Shown here: piece after piece, positions 43,197 to 51,963 of the stretch
Layout of the letters: each line of letters begins with the position of its first letter
Position numbering within the stretch: position 1 is the stretch's first letter
DNA from: Kribbella italica
Lineage (GTDB): Bacteria; Actinomycetota; Actinomycetes; Propionibacteriales; Kribbellaceae
DNA: 64,000 nt
Reading direction: 5' to 3'
NCBI RefSeq assembly: GCF_014205135.1
Contig: NZ_JACHMY010000001.1
Location: 3,472,001 to 3,536,000 of the forward strand
Notes under the pieces: generated by a model
What the model was told of the DNA's origin: nothing
The model's input: the letters and a program-made list of their open reading frames with translations, nothing else
Databases searched by the model: none
Program-made: the position numbers and the translations under genes

Positions 43197-44220
43197 CGGT
43201 GTACTCCGTCCCGGCCCGCTCGGCGGCGATCTTGCGCTGCGCCCGGCGGGCGACCCGCTTGGTGATCCGTTCGTCGTCGCGACCGCCGATCAGGCGCCAG
43301 TTGATGATCGAGAACAGCACGATCAGGATGAACAGCGCCCAGCCGATCGCCGCGCCGTACCCGAACTGGTTGGAGCCGAAGGCGTTGTCGTACAGGTAGG
43401 ACACGATGGTCAGACCGCCGTCGCCCGGCCCGCCGATCGAGCCGCTGGCGCCGAACAGCACCTGCGACTCGGTGAAGATCTGCAGCCCGCCGATCGTCGA
43501 GGTGACCGCGGTGAACAGGATCACCGGGCGCAGCAGCGGCACGGTGATCTGCCAGAACTGCTGCCGCGACGACGCGCCGTCGACCTTGGCGGCCTCGTAG
43601 ATGTCCGACGAGATCGCCTGCAGGCCGGCCAGGAAGATGATCGCGTTGTAGCCGGTCCAGCGCCAGGCCACGATGGTGGCGATCGCGATCTTGATCCCCC
43701 ACGGCTGGCTGAGCCACTCGATCTTGTCCAGCCCGATCGAGGTCAGGAACGCGTTCAGCAGCCCGAAGTTGTTGCTGAACACCGAGCCGAACACCATCGT
43801 GACCGCGACCACCGAGGTGATGTTGGGGATGAAGTACGCGATCCGGTAGAAGCTGCGGAAGCGGGTCGCGTTGTGCAGCGAGTTCGCGATCACCAGGGCC
43901 AGCAGCAGCATCGGGACGGTCGAGAGCACCCAGATGATGAGCGTGTTGGTGATCGACTTCCAGAACGTCGGGTCGGTGAGCAGGTAGCTGTACTGCTCCA
44001 GCCCGACCCACGTCATCTGGCCGATGCCGTCCCAGGAGTGGAACGACAGCCAGATCGAGAAGAACACCGGGAACGCGCCGAAGACCGCGAACAGCACGAA
44101 GAACGGCGAGACCGCGACGTACTGCGGGAAAGCCTGCTTGAACTTGTTCGGCGGCTTGCTCGGAGCGGGCTCCTGGGTGGAGACCACCGCCGGGCTGCGT
44201 AACGCGTCGCTGACGGCCAT
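43186..44220 (-). CDS. Carbohydrate ABC transporter permease, MalF family
   Basis: 344-residue permease with a cytoplasmic N-terminus rich in Pro/Ser (1-35), six helices and the EAA loop YEAAKVDGASSRQQFWQITV. The frame is open far upstream, but the ATG at 44220 overlaps the binding-protein stop (TGATG) and gives the family length. It forms the channel with the MalG-type protein for the sugar delivered by the upstream lipoprotein. The tail is very basic (KRVARRAQRKIAAERAG). Confidence 0.93.
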   Translation of the reverse strand: MAVSDALRSPAVVSTQEPAPSKPPNKFKQAFPQYVAVSPFFVLFAVFGAFPVFFSIWLSFHSWDGIGQMTWVGLEQYSYLLTDPTFWKSITNTLIIWVLSTVPMLLLALVIANSLHNATRFRSFYRIAYFIPNITSVVAVTMVFGSVFSNNFGLLNAFLTSIGLDKIEWLSQPWGIKIAIATIVAWRWTGYNAIIFLAGLQAISSDIYEAAKVDGASSRQQFWQITVPLLRPVILFTAVTSTIGGLQIFTESQVLFGASGSIGGPGDGGLTIVSYLYDNAFGSNQFGYGAAIGWALFILIVLFSIINWRLIGGRDDERITKRVARRAQRKIAAERAGTEYTDAH

Positions 44221-45503
44221 CAGATCACCCCGGCCCTGGTCAGCTCGCGGTCGATCTGCCGCTGGGCGTCGCGCCAGGCCTGGTCGGACGTCTTGCTCCC
44301 GATCTCGACGTTGACCAGCTCGTCGCACAGCGGGGTGTTGATGGTCGTGTCGTACGGGCTGAAGTAGGCGCCCGGGTACTTCTTCGCCGACTCCGCGAAC
44401 ACGTCGACGATCTTCTGGCCGCCGAAGAACTCGTCCGGTGCGGACATCTTGGGGTCGGTGTAGCTGGCCGGGGTGGAGGGGAACAGCACCGGGTCGAGGA
44501 ACGACTGGGCCTGGTTCTGGGCCGACTCCAGCCAGGTGATGAACGCGAACGCGGCCTCGGGGTCCTTGCAGTACTTCGTGATCGCGAGGAACGAACCGCC
44601 GCGGTTGCCCGGCCCACCAGGTGCCGGGGTCACGCGCCAGTTGCCCTTGCTCTTGGGCGCGGCGTTCTTCGGGCCGAGCTGCGCCCACCAGACCGCGCCG
44701 ACGAAAGCGGCCAGCCGGCCGTTGGTGATGATGGCGTTGGCATCGGTGCTGCCGTCCTGGGCCCCGGCCGACAGGCCCTCCTTGACCACTTGGACGGCCA
44801 GGTCCCAGGCCTGCCTGATGTCGTCCTCGGCGCCGATGTACTGCCCTTCCGGCGTCATGTAGCGCTTCGGCAGCTGAGCCAGGCGATAGCGGAAGACCGA
44901 GGTGATGTTGTCGGTGATCGCCGCGCCGGGCACCGCCTGCTTGAGCTTCTTGCCGAGCTCGATGTAGCTGGCCCACTCGGAGGCGGCGGCTGCGACCTCG
45001 GCGGGCTCGGTCGGCAGACCGGCCTTGTCGAAGATGTCTCGGCGGTAGAACAACGCGGTGGGGCCGGTGTCCATCGGAAAGGCCATCATCCGGTTCTCCG
45101 GCGTGATGCCCAGCTTCCACTTCCACTCCAGGAACTTGTCCTTGAACTTGTCCGCTCCCAGTTCGTGCAGGTCGTAGAACTGGTCGGCGTTCGGGAAGTA
45201 GGTGGCCACGTCGTCGTTCATCCCGACGATGTCGGGCACCATGGACTTCCCGGCGAGCGAGGTCAGCAGCTTCGTCTGGTAGTCGCCGCCGATCCGGGTC
45301 AGGGCGATCTTCTTCCCGGTCGCCCCGGGGATCCCCTTCGCGGCCTGGGCGATCAGATCGTCGTTCACCGAGCCGGTCCAGGCCCACAGGCTCAGTTCGT
45401 CGGCGGCGCCGAGCGAGGTCTGGGAGCCGCAGCCGGTCAGGCCCGTCGCGGCCGCCGCTCCGCCCGCCGTCAAGGCGAGGAAATTTCGTCTGGTCAGAGA
45501 CAT
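44220..45503 (-). CDS. Family 1 extracellular sugar-binding lipoprotein (Tat-type signal)
   Basis: 427-residue receptor of the MalFG-type importer. MSLTRRNFLALTAGG carries a twin-arginine motif and LTGC a lipobox (C25), so it is a Tat-exported lipoprotein. The SBP_bac_1 body includes ADELSLWAWTGS and FLAITKYCKDPEAAFAFI. A GTG three codons upstream would extend the protein, but that GTG lies inside GGTGAGG, which looks like the ribosome site for the ATG at 45503, so the ATG is chosen. A palindromic box overlaps its promoter. Confidence 0.92.
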   Translation of the reverse strand: MSLTRRNFLALTAGGAAAATGLTGCGSQTSLGAADELSLWAWTGSVNDDLIAQAAKGIPGATGKKIALTRIGGDYQTKLLTSLAGKSMVPDIVGMNDDVATYFPNADQFYDLHELGADKFKDKFLEWKWKLGITPENRMMAFPMDTGPTALFYRRDIFDKAGLPTEPAEVAAAASEWASYIELGKKLKQAVPGAAITDNITSVFRYRLAQLPKRYMTPEGQYIGAEDDIRQAWDLAVQVVKEGLSAGAQDGSTDANAIITNGRLAAFVGAVWWAQLGPKNAAPKSKGNWRVTPAPGGPGNRGGSFLAITKYCKDPEAAFAFITWLESAQNQAQSFLDPVLFPSTPASYTDPKMSAPDEFFGGQKIVDVFAESAKKYPGAYFSPYDTTINTPLCDELVNVEIGSKTSDQAWRDAQRQIDRELTRAGVI

Positions 45504-45570
45504 ATGCCTCACCGAACTCTCTGTGTTCGATTCCGCCAGAAGTTGTTGGCAAGTGTTCAGATGGCCTCAA

Positions 45571-45584
45571 GGTAAGCGCATACC
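45571..45584. promoter_or_regulatory. Candidate operator of the MalEFG-type sugar operon
   Basis: Fourteen-base dyad GGTAAGCGCATACC, symmetric apart from one pair and with a central GCGC, as in LacI-type sites. It lies 68 bases before the binding-protein start and overlaps the place of the -10 box for a minus-strand TTGACC (45594-45599). The ROK regulator 2.4 kb away or a LacI protein could bind it. Confidence 0.45.
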
Positions 45585-45632
45585 AACTGAACCGGTCAAG
45601 GGGTGACGCCTGATCCCTGGTTGGATGGTTCC

Positions 45633-46277
45633 ATGCGTATCCGAGCCGTGCTGTTCGACGCCGACGGCGTGATCCAGGTCCCGACCGTCGACTGGCGTGC
45701 CACTCTGCGGACCTTCCTCCGCCCGGACCAGTCCGCCGAGGAGTTCGTGCTCGACCTGATGACGTCGGAACGTCCGTCACTGACCGGCAAGGGAGACTTC
45801 CGCGAGGCGACGGCCGAGGTGCTGCGACGCTGGGAGGTCAGCACGCCGGTGGCGGAGGTCCTGGCGCTGTGGGAGCAGTTCGCCGCCGTACCGGAGGCGA
45901 TCGACGTCGTCCAGGAGCTGCGAGCGGCCGGGATCCCCTGTCACCTGGCCACCAACCAGCAGGCGTACCGGCGCGAGATCATGAACGACCGCCGCAACTA
46001 CGGGCAGTGGTTCGACCGGTCGTTCTACTCGTGCGACCTGGGCGTCGCGAAACCGGATCCGGCGTACTTCAAGGCGATCGTGACCGCGATCGACCTGCCG
46101 CCGTCGTCGGTGCTGTTCGTCGACGACACCGCGCCCAACATCGACGGCGCGCGGGAGGCCGGGCTGTACGCCGAGCAGTTCGACCTGTCCAGCGGCGTAC
46201 CGGTGCTACGCGGGCTCCTGCACGGGTACGGGCTGCCGGTCGCGACTGACGACCCAGAGCAGCGCCAGCAGGGGTAG
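45633..46277 (+). CDS. HAD-superfamily hydrolase (HAD-IA, YihX/epoxide-hydrolase-N type)
   Basis: 214-residue HAD phosphatase. Motif I is VLFDADGVIQV (nucleophile D in DADG), motif II is CHLATNQQ, motif III contains K in VAKPDPAYFKAI, and motif IV is LFVDDTAPNIDGAREAG. A helical cap lies between motifs I and II. Small sugar phosphates are the common substrates. The ATG giving MRIRAVLFDADG is the clear start. It is divergent from the sugar-binding protein, and its last 72 bases overlap the converging MFS gene. Confidence 0.87.
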   Translation: MRIRAVLFDADGVIQVPTVDWRATLRTFLRPDQSAEEFVLDLMTSERPSLTGKGDFREATAEVLRRWEVSTPVAEVLALWEQFAAVPEAIDVVQELRAAGIPCHLATNQQAYRREIMNDRRNYGQWFDRSFYSCDLGVAKPDPAYFKAIVTAIDLPPSSVLFVDDTAPNIDGAREAGLYAEQFDLSSGVPVLRGLLHGYGLPVATDDPEQRQQG

Positions 46278-47309
46278 CGGGATCAGGAAGGCGGTCCGCA
46301 GGTCCAGCCAGCCGGCCAGCGCGGCCAGGAAGGTCGGGGCCAGCAGGATCGCCGTACCGGAGGCCAGTGCGCCGAGTGCTGCCAGCCGGGCCGGGTTGAT
46401 GCCGGGAATGGCGACCAGTGTGGCGATGGTGAGCGGGTAGAGCGGTGCGACACCCAGGCCTGCCAGGGCCAAGCCGGCGGTGACAGCGGCCGGCTGGTTG
46501 AAGAGGCAGACCAGCAGGGTGCCTGCGGTCGCCAGCAGCGCGGCCGGGATCAGTGGGGACAAGCCGCGCCAGTGCAGCGGGCCGACCGCTCGTCCGGCGG
46601 CCATACCGATTGGGAAGGCGCTGCCGAGCAGCGCTGCGGTCGACATCGGTACGCCGGTCGCCGCGAGCCGTGCCACGGCCCAGACGACGAAGCAGAACTC
46701 CACGGCGACAGCCAGTACGACGCGCAGCCAGCCTTTGAGTACCTGAATCTTCGGAGCGCCCTGAGCTTCTTTTAGGCTCGGCGCCTCACCAGGGCCTGCC
46801 AGTGCAGCCAGCACGACCAGTGGTGGCACCGCGGCCAGCAGGGCGATCCGACCGGTGGTACCGAGTGCGTCGACGCCACCGATCGCCAGCGGGGCAAGGA
46901 TGCCCGTGGCGCTGGAGACGGCGTTGACTCGCGTGAGGCGAGCGGCCGCGGTCGGTCCGTGCAGCAGCAGCGGCGCGACGAGGACGAGCAGTGCGCCACC
47001 CACTCCGATCAGCAGGCCACCGGCTACCGCCAGAGCGAAGCCCTGGGCGAGCGCGAGGGCCGCCGCACCCACCGCACAGATGAGGGAGCCCGCGCGGAGG
47101 ACTGTCCCGATGTGGTGTGTGCGGAGCATCAGCGGGCCGGTGACCGCGACGATCAGCAGACCGACAGCGAACGCGGACGAGAGGATGGCCAGCTCGTCGG
47201 TCGACTTGTCGAGGTCCCTGGCCAGCACCGCGATCGAGGCACCGAGACCGGCCAGCAGGAAGCCCAGAGCCGAGAGGGCCAGGCCGATGCGCAGGTCGAC
47301 CCGGCTCAT
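46206..47309 (-). CDS. MFS-family transporter
   Basis: 367-residue membrane protein with about 11-12 hydrophobic helices. The loop between helices 2 and 3 (LMLRTHHIGTVLRAGSLICA) resembles the MFS A-motif only weakly. The central loop (about 185-210) is soluble. Substrate unknown; export or uptake of a sugar-like solute fits the neighbours. Its ATG overlaps the stop of the HAD gene upstream (ATGA), so the two are co-translated. The 3' end runs 72 bases antisense into the other HAD gene. Confidence 0.82.
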   Translation of the reverse strand: MSRVDLRIGLALSALGFLLAGLGASIAVLARDLDKSTDELAILSSAFAVGLLIVAVTGPLMLRTHHIGTVLRAGSLICAVGAAALALAQGFALAVAGGLLIGVGGALLVLVAPLLLHGPTAAARLTRVNAVSSATGILAPLAIGGVDALGTTGRIALLAAVPPLVVLAALAGPGEAPSLKEAQGAPKIQVLKGWLRVVLAVAVEFCFVVWAVARLAATGVPMSTAALLGSAFPIGMAAGRAVGPLHWRGLSPLIPAALLATAGTLLVCLFNQPAAVTAGLALAGLGVAPLYPLTIATLVAIPGINPARLAALGALASGTAILLAPTFLAALAGWLDLRTAFLIPLPLLALLWVVSRDRQPVPVQEPA

Positions 47310-47914
47310 AGCAGTGCTGCGAGCTGGTGCAGATCGGTGAGCTTCAGGTCCCCGTCGAGTCCCTTGAGCGCGGCCGTATAGGCACCGGCCGCCTTTCCGG
47401 CTTGCAGGCCGACCTCGGCGTCCTCCACCACCAGACAGGCGGTCGCCGGTACGCCGAGCAGCTCGGCGCCACGCAGGTATCCCTCGGGGTGCGGCTTGCC
47501 CTGCGCGATGTCCTCGATGGTCACCAGCACCTTCGGCTCGATCCCGGCCGCGCCCAGCCTGGCGTCGGCGAGTCGTTGGTCCGCACTGGTGACGACGGCC
47601 CAGGGCAGGCCGCGCTTCGCCAGCAGGTCGAGCAGTTCGTGCGCGCCGGGAGTCGGTACGACGTCCGACAGGTCGTCGTACTGCAGCTCGTGCTGGCGGG
47701 CGGCGGCGGCCGCCCGGACCGTCGGTTCGAGACCGGGCAGCACCAGCTCGACCACGGACTCGGCCGGACTGCCGTGCGCGACGGCGAGCACCCGCTGCGC
47801 GTCGACGCCGTACTCGGCCGACCAGGTCGTCCAGGCGCGCTCGACGGCGGCGTCGGAGTCGACCAGAGTGCCGTCCATGTCGAACAGCACCGCGTGGATG
47901 TCCCGTGGATTCAC
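47306..47914 (-). CDS. HAD-superfamily phosphatase (beta-phosphoglucomutase-like)
   Basis: 202-residue HAD-IA phosphatase. Motif I is VLFDMDGTLVDSD, motif II is WAVVTSADQ, motif III is GKPHPEGYL and motif IV is LVVEDAEVGLQAGKAAG. The closest known relatives are sugar-phosphate phosphatases and beta-phosphoglucomutases. A longer frame begins at an ATG at 47926, but that ATG lies in ATGGAGGCGG, which looks like the ribosome site for the GTG at 47914, so the GTG is chosen. It is coupled to the MFS gene and divergent from the ROK regulator. Confidence 0.88.
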   Translation of the reverse strand: MNPRDIHAVLFDMDGTLVDSDAAVERAWTTWSAEYGVDAQRVLAVAHGSPAESVVELVLPGLEPTVRAAAAARQHELQYDDLSDVVPTPGAHELLDLLAKRGLPWAVVTSADQRLADARLGAAGIEPKVLVTIEDIAQGKPHPEGYLRGAELLGVPATACLVVEDAEVGLQAGKAAGAYTAALKGLDGDLKLTDLHQLAALL

Positions 47915-47958
47915 AACCGCCTCCATTAAGCTCGTTGTCCGAGGATAACCTGGAGCTG

Positions 47959-49116
47959 ATGGTGAACAGAAGAGGACGCTGGCAGACCGCTGCCGAGGTG
48001 CTGGGCCTGCTGAGCCGCCAGCCGGGCATCACTCGGGCAGCTGTGGCGCGGGCGCTGCAGCTCAGCACCGGTTCGGCCACCGAGGTCACCGCTCGGCTGC
48101 GGGACCTTCAGCTACTCAGCGAGTCCCCGGCCCCGATCCAGGGCCGCGGCCGGCCCACCACAGTGCTTGCGGCGCATCCGCTCGGGCCGGTCGTGCTGGC
48201 GCTGGAACTCCGGCAGGGCGGTTGGCGCAGCGGTGTGGTGTCGCTGGACGGCTCACTCGAGCAGCTGCCCGGCCACCGGCACCGGGGTCATCGTCCGGCT
48301 TCCGTACTGGCTGCGCTCCGTGAGGTGGTCGTTGGAGCAGCTGCGGAGTACGGCGACCGCCTGCAGGCCGTCGCGCTCGCCGTACCGGGCACTGTGCGTG
48401 GGCTGGAGCTGCTGCAGGCGTCGACGTTGTCCTGGAACGACGTGGACCTCTCGCCGGTCGTCGAGGGCACCGGGCTGTTCCTGGTCGCGGGCAACGACGC
48501 CACGCTCGCCGGAGTGGCCGAGGCTCGGACCGGTGCGGCTGCTGGAGCCGGTACGGCGCTGCACTTGATCGTCGAGGTCGGTATCGGTGGGACGCTGCTG
48601 CTGGACGGCGTACCGGTTGGTGGGGCGAGTGGTACGGCCGGCGAGTACGGGCACACGCCGTACGGCGATCGCAGTGTGCGCTGCCCCTGCGGTGCGCGGG
48701 GCTGCTGGGACCTGGAGATCGACGGACGCGCGCTCGCCCGGCACTTGGGTGAGCCGGTGCCGGAGGATCCGTACAGCTACGCCGACGACCTGCTCCGCCG
48801 GCACCCTGCCCACGCCGAGGCTGCCATCGCGAAGGTCGCCGAAGCACTCGGCGCCGGTCTGGCCGGGCTCGTCAACGCCCACGACCCCGCCGTCATCACG
48901 CTCGGCGGGCTGGCCGTCCCCCTGCGCGCGGCGGCTCCGGCCGCTTTTGCTTCGGCGTACGAGGACAACCTGATGACGTTCCGCCGCTCCGCTCCCCCGC
49001 CGGTCCTCGAAGCCGCCCACCCCACCGACGGCGTACTGCGTGGTGCGGGCGCCCTGGGCATCGACCACCTGACGAGCGAGCCCGCACTGACCGCCTGGGA
49101 AGCCGCGCGCGGTTAG
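47959..49116 (+). CDS. ROK-family transcriptional regulator
   Basis: 385-residue ROK protein with an N-terminal winged helix (GITRAAVARALQLSTGSATE, about residues 23-42), so it is a NagC/XylR/Mlc-type regulator rather than a plain sugar kinase. The zinc signature CPCGARGCWDLE (C242, C244, C249) is intact. D180 in VAGNDATLAG matches the kinase catalytic Asp, so residual kinase activity cannot be excluded. ATG at 47959 follows GGAG. It is the likely controller of the adjacent sugar importer and phosphatase genes. Its stop overlaps that of the convergent DinB-like gene. Confidence 0.9.
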   Translation: MVNRRGRWQTAAEVLGLLSRQPGITRAAVARALQLSTGSATEVTARLRDLQLLSESPAPIQGRGRPTTVLAAHPLGPVVLALELRQGGWRSGVVSLDGSLEQLPGHRHRGHRPASVLAALREVVVGAAAEYGDRLQAVALAVPGTVRGLELLQASTLSWNDVDLSPVVEGTGLFLVAGNDATLAGVAEARTGAAAGAGTALHLIVEVGIGGTLLLDGVPVGGASGTAGEYGHTPYGDRSVRCPCGARGCWDLEIDGRALARHLGEPVPEDPYSYADDLLRRHPAHAEAAIAKVAEALGAGLAGLVNAHDPAVITLGGLAVPLRAAAPAAFASAYEDNLMTFRRSAPPPVLEAAHPTDGVLRGAGALGIDHLTSEPALTAWEAARG

Positions 49117-49751
49117 CTTTCGTTGTCCTCGGCAACTACAGCGGTCAGGTCGCCGGCCTCCTCCGTGGTCTCCTCCACGACGGGCTTCGGGGCCGGAACG
49201 ATCGGCGGTTCGACCTTGGCGAGGATCTCGATGATGTCGTGCCGGTGGTGCTGGATCTCGTGCGCGGTGTGGCGGACGATCCAGCTCAGCGAGCGCGGCG
49301 CGCGAACCGGGTAGTTGTAGAGCCCGAGCCGCGCGAGCTCCGGCGGCGTCAGCACCCGCGCGGCCGCACCGAACTCGCGCGCGAACTTCATCACCGAGGC
49401 CCCGACCTCGACCGGGTTCTGGAACTCGTACTTGTCCTGCTTGACCCGGCCGGTCCGGTCCATCGGCGCGTACACCGGCCGGTCCTCGGCCAGGCACTGC
49501 GCGATCCGCAGCCGCTGCACCTCGAGCACGTCGCGGACGTGGCACGCGTACTCGATCGCGGACCACACCTCCGGCTCCGGCCGCAGCCGGACGACGTCCG
49601 GGTCCGGCCCGGCCGCCGCCTTGGTCAGCGCCATCGCCGACTCGGCCGCCTGCCGGACCAGCAACGTCACCGTGCCCTGCAGGTCACCCGTGCCGTAGTT
49701 GAACCCGCACTGCTCACACAGCCCGTCGACCGGCGGCTGCTGCTTGCTCAC
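49113..49751 (-). CDS. DinB-like (YfiT) four-helix protein
   Basis: 212-residue DinB/YfiT-superfamily protein, a metal-binding four-helix bundle. The region [20 protein letters not shown] gives the first metal His, and [20 protein letters not shown] holds the HxxxH-type pair. An N-terminal CEQCGFNYG could bind a second metal, and the tail (about 190-212) is acidic. Some relatives are thiol transferases. The GTG at 49751 forms a GTGA overlap with the thiD stop and follows GGGAG, so it is preferred over an ATG eight codons upstream. Confidence 0.8.
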   Translation of the reverse strand: MSKQQPPVDGLCEQCGFNYGTGDLQGTVTLLVRQAAESAMALTKAAAGPDPDVVRLRPEPEVWSAIEYACHVRDVLEVQRLRIAQCLAEDRPVYAPMDRTGRVKQDKYEFQNPVEVGASVMKFAREFGAAARVLTPPELARLGLYNYPVRAPRSLSWIVRHTAHEIQHHRHDIIEILAKVEPPIVPAPKPVVEETTEEAGDLTAVVAEDNES

Positions 49752-50560
49752 TGACCACTCCCTCTGAACTGCCATGCGTGATCCACCGGCCCGATCCCGC
49801 CCCCGAGGGCGAACCCGTTGGCGATCGCGCCGCTGATGTACTGCTTCGCGGCGCCTACCGCCGACGGTACGTCGTACCCGCGGGCCAGGTACGACGCGAT
49901 GGTGCTGGCCAGCGTGCAGCCGGTCCCGTGGGTGTGCCGGTTGTCCGCCCGCGGCGCACTGAACTCCTGCCGGGTGCCAGGCCCGTGCAGTACGTCGACA
50001 GCGGTGTCGCCGCCGTCATGACCGCCCTTCACCAGCACCCACGACGCACCGGCGTCCAGCAGGATCTTGGCGGCCAGCTCCCGATCCTGCACCGTCCGCA
50101 GCTCCACACCGGCGACCGGGCCGAGCTCGGTGAGGTTGGGCGTCAGCACCGTCGCCAGCGGGACCACCTCGGAGCGGACTGCCTCCATGGCCTCGGCACC
50201 GAGCAGCGCGTCGCCGTGCTTCGACACCGCGACCGGGTCGACCACTACGGGCACCTCCGGCGGCAGTGTGCGCAGCAGGGCCGCGACGACTCGGACCATG
50301 TCCGCCGAAGCGAGCATGCCGGTCTTCACCGCGTCCACGCCGATGTCGTCGACCACACTGCGGAACTGGGCCTCCACCTGCTCGGCCGGCAGCTCCCAGG
50401 CGCCCTGGACCCCCAGGCTGTTCTGCGCAGTAATCGCCGTGAGCACGCTCATCCCGTGCACGCCGTTGGCCAGCATCGCCTTCAGGTCGGCCTGGATCCC
50501 GGCGCCACCCCCGGAGTCGGACCCGGCGACGGTGAGCACTCTGGGCGGGGCGGACGTCAT
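49748..50560 (-). CDS. thiD: Hydroxymethylpyrimidine/phosphomethylpyrimidine kinase
   Basis: 270-residue ribokinase-fold kinase of thiamine synthesis that phosphorylates HMP and HMP-P. Diagnostic blocks are [15 protein letters not shown] near residue 14, [11 protein letters not shown] near 185 and [18 protein letters not shown] (about 210-227), which has the anion-hole and catalytic region. It lies downstream of thiL on the same strand with a 76-base gap holding nothing that I recognise. Confidence 0.95.
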   Translation of the reverse strand: MTSAPPRVLTVAGSDSGGGAGIQADLKAMLANGVHGMSVLTAITAQNSLGVQGAWELPAEQVEAQFRSVVDDIGVDAVKTGMLASADMVRVVAALLRTLPPEVPVVVDPVAVSKHGDALLGAEAMEAVRSEVVPLATVLTPNLTELGPVAGVELRTVQDRELAAKILLDAGASWVLVKGGHDGGDTAVDVLHGPGTRQEFSAPRADNRHTHGTGCTLASTIASYLARGYDVPSAVGAAKQYISGAIANGFALGGGIGPVDHAWQFRGSGQ

Positions 50561-50636
50561 CTCTCTTCGGCTCCTAGCTCGTTGCGTTCGTCACGGGCGC
50601 GCCGCGTCAGCGGTTCGTTCATCGCGGGCCGCCCCG

Positions 50637-51599
50637 TCAGCTCGTGAAGTGGGCGTGACCGGCCGGCGACGCGAACAGCTCGCCGTCCACGGTGACCGTC
50701 CCGGCCGGGCGGTTTTCATTGCCCTCAGCAACCGTTCCGATGACGGTCCAGCCGTCCGGGACGTCGGCCGGCTCGAAGGTGCCGACCAGCGCGTGGTCCT
50801 CGCCCCCGGTCAGCACGAACGTCATCGCGTCGAGCCCGGTCGCGGCGGCGACCGCCTGCAGCGGCTCGGCGACGGCCAGCGCCGGGGTCCGGACGTCGAT
50901 CACCACCTGGCTCGCCTCGGCGATGTGGCGCAGGTCGGCGATCAGCCCGTCGCTCACGTCGCACATCGACGACGCCCCGGCGATCGCGGCGCGCGGGCCG
51001 TCGGCGTACGGGGGTTGTGGACGGCGATGCGCGTCGACGACCGTACGCGGCGAGCGGAAGCCGCGCGTCAGTACGGCGTACCCGGCCTCGGCCCAGCCGA
51101 GCCGGCCCGCGAACGCGAGCTCGTCTCCGGGGCGGGCGCCGGACCGTAGTACGGGCCGACGCCCGTCGAGCGAACCGAACGCAGTCACCGACACGATGAT
51201 CTTGTCGGACTGCACGGTGTCGCCGCCGACGATGCTCGCGCCGACCAGCTCGGCCTCGTCGGCCAGCCCCTGGTTCAGCTCCACCGCCCACGCCGTCGGC
51301 AGATCCGCCGGCCCACCGAACCCGACCACGAGCGCCGTCGGGCGGGCGCCCATCGCGACCACGTCGGCCAGGTTCTGAGCAGCGGCCTTGCGGCCCACGT
51401 CGTACGCCGACGACCAGTCCTGCCGGAAGTGCCGGCCCTCGACGAGCAGGTCGGTGGTGATCACCACCCGCCCGTCCGGCACCGCCACCACGGCCGCGTC
51501 GTCCCCCGGCCCGACCAGGACGTCCTCACTCCTGGACAACCCCCGGGTGACGGCCGCGATCAGCCCGAACTCCCCGGTAGTGCCCAACGTCTCCGTCAC
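50637..51599 (-). CDS. thiL: Thiamine-monophosphate kinase
   Basis: 320-residue PurM/AIR-synthase-fold kinase that converts thiamine phosphate to thiamine diphosphate. Key motifs are [10 protein letters not shown] (about 31-40), DLLVEGRHF (about 52-60) and the metal-binding [12 protein letters not shown] near 210. It starts a thiL-thiD unit, divergent from the Lrp-type gene. No TPP riboswitch was recognised upstream, so control is not evident. Confidence 0.95.
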   Translation of the reverse strand: MTETLGTTGEFGLIAAVTRGLSRSEDVLVGPGDDAAVVAVPDGRVVITTDLLVEGRHFRQDWSSAYDVGRKAAAQNLADVVAMGARPTALVVGFGGPADLPTAWAVELNQGLADEAELVGASIVGGDTVQSDKIIVSVTAFGSLDGRRPVLRSGARPGDELAFAGRLGWAEAGYAVLTRGFRSPRTVVDAHRRPQPPYADGPRAAIAGASSMCDVSDGLIADLRHIAEASQVVIDVRTPALAVAEPLQAVAAATGLDAMTFVLTGGEDHALVGTFEPADVPDGWTVIGTVAEGNENRPAGTVTVDGELFASPAGHAHFTS

Positions 51600-51729
51600 G
51601 TCAGTTGACCTCCCATATCGCCGCAGCGAGTCTAGGCGGTACGGTGACCAGGCAACGACGAGTACGCCCGGCCGCTCTGCAGTACTGTGGCCGGTGCCCG
51701 CTGAGGACGACTGAGTGGAGAACGACGTG

Positions 51730-51963
51730 GTGGTCCAGGCCTACATCCTGATCCAGACCGAGGTCGGCAAGGCCGCCGACGTCGCAGCACAGATCGCCGA
51801 GGTCCAGGGCGTCACCCTGGCCGAGGACGTCACCGGCCCGTACGACGTGATCGTCCGCGCCGAGGCCCGCAACGTCGACGAGCTCGGCAAACTGGTCGTC
51901 GCCCGGGTGCAGAACGTCCCCGGCATCACCCGCACGCTGACCTGCCCCGTCGTCCACATCTGA
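51730..51963 (+). CDS. Stand-alone Lrp/AsnC ligand-binding (RAM) domain protein
   Basis: 77-residue protein consisting only of the RAM ligand-binding domain of Lrp/AsnC regulators, without a DNA-binding part. VQAYILIQTEVGKAADVAAQ at the N-terminus and VTGPYDVIVRAEARNVDEL are the conserved blocks. The GTG at 51730 (MVQAYIL) matches the family start; GTG codons at 51727 and 51715 are alternatives, with GGAG at 51717-51720. It is usually beside thiL in actinobacteria. Function unknown, perhaps an amino-acid-responsive modulator. Its stop codon overlaps the proposed CTG start of the next gene. Confidence 0.88.
   Translation: MVQAYILIQTEVGKAADVAAQIAEVQGVTLAEDVTGPYDVIVRAEARNVDELGKLVVARVQNVPGITRTLTCPVVHI

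Noticed and set aside
43186..45780. An 864-codon leftward frame that would fuse an N-terminal extension to the MalF-type permease
   Set aside because: The first 520 codons are the wrong frame of the sugar-binding lipoprotein; the permease has its own ATG at a TGATG junction.
51600..51714. TPP riboswitch upstream of thiL
   Set aside because: The conserved thi-box words (CTGAGA and the later TAATACC-type block) are not present in the 115-base gap.
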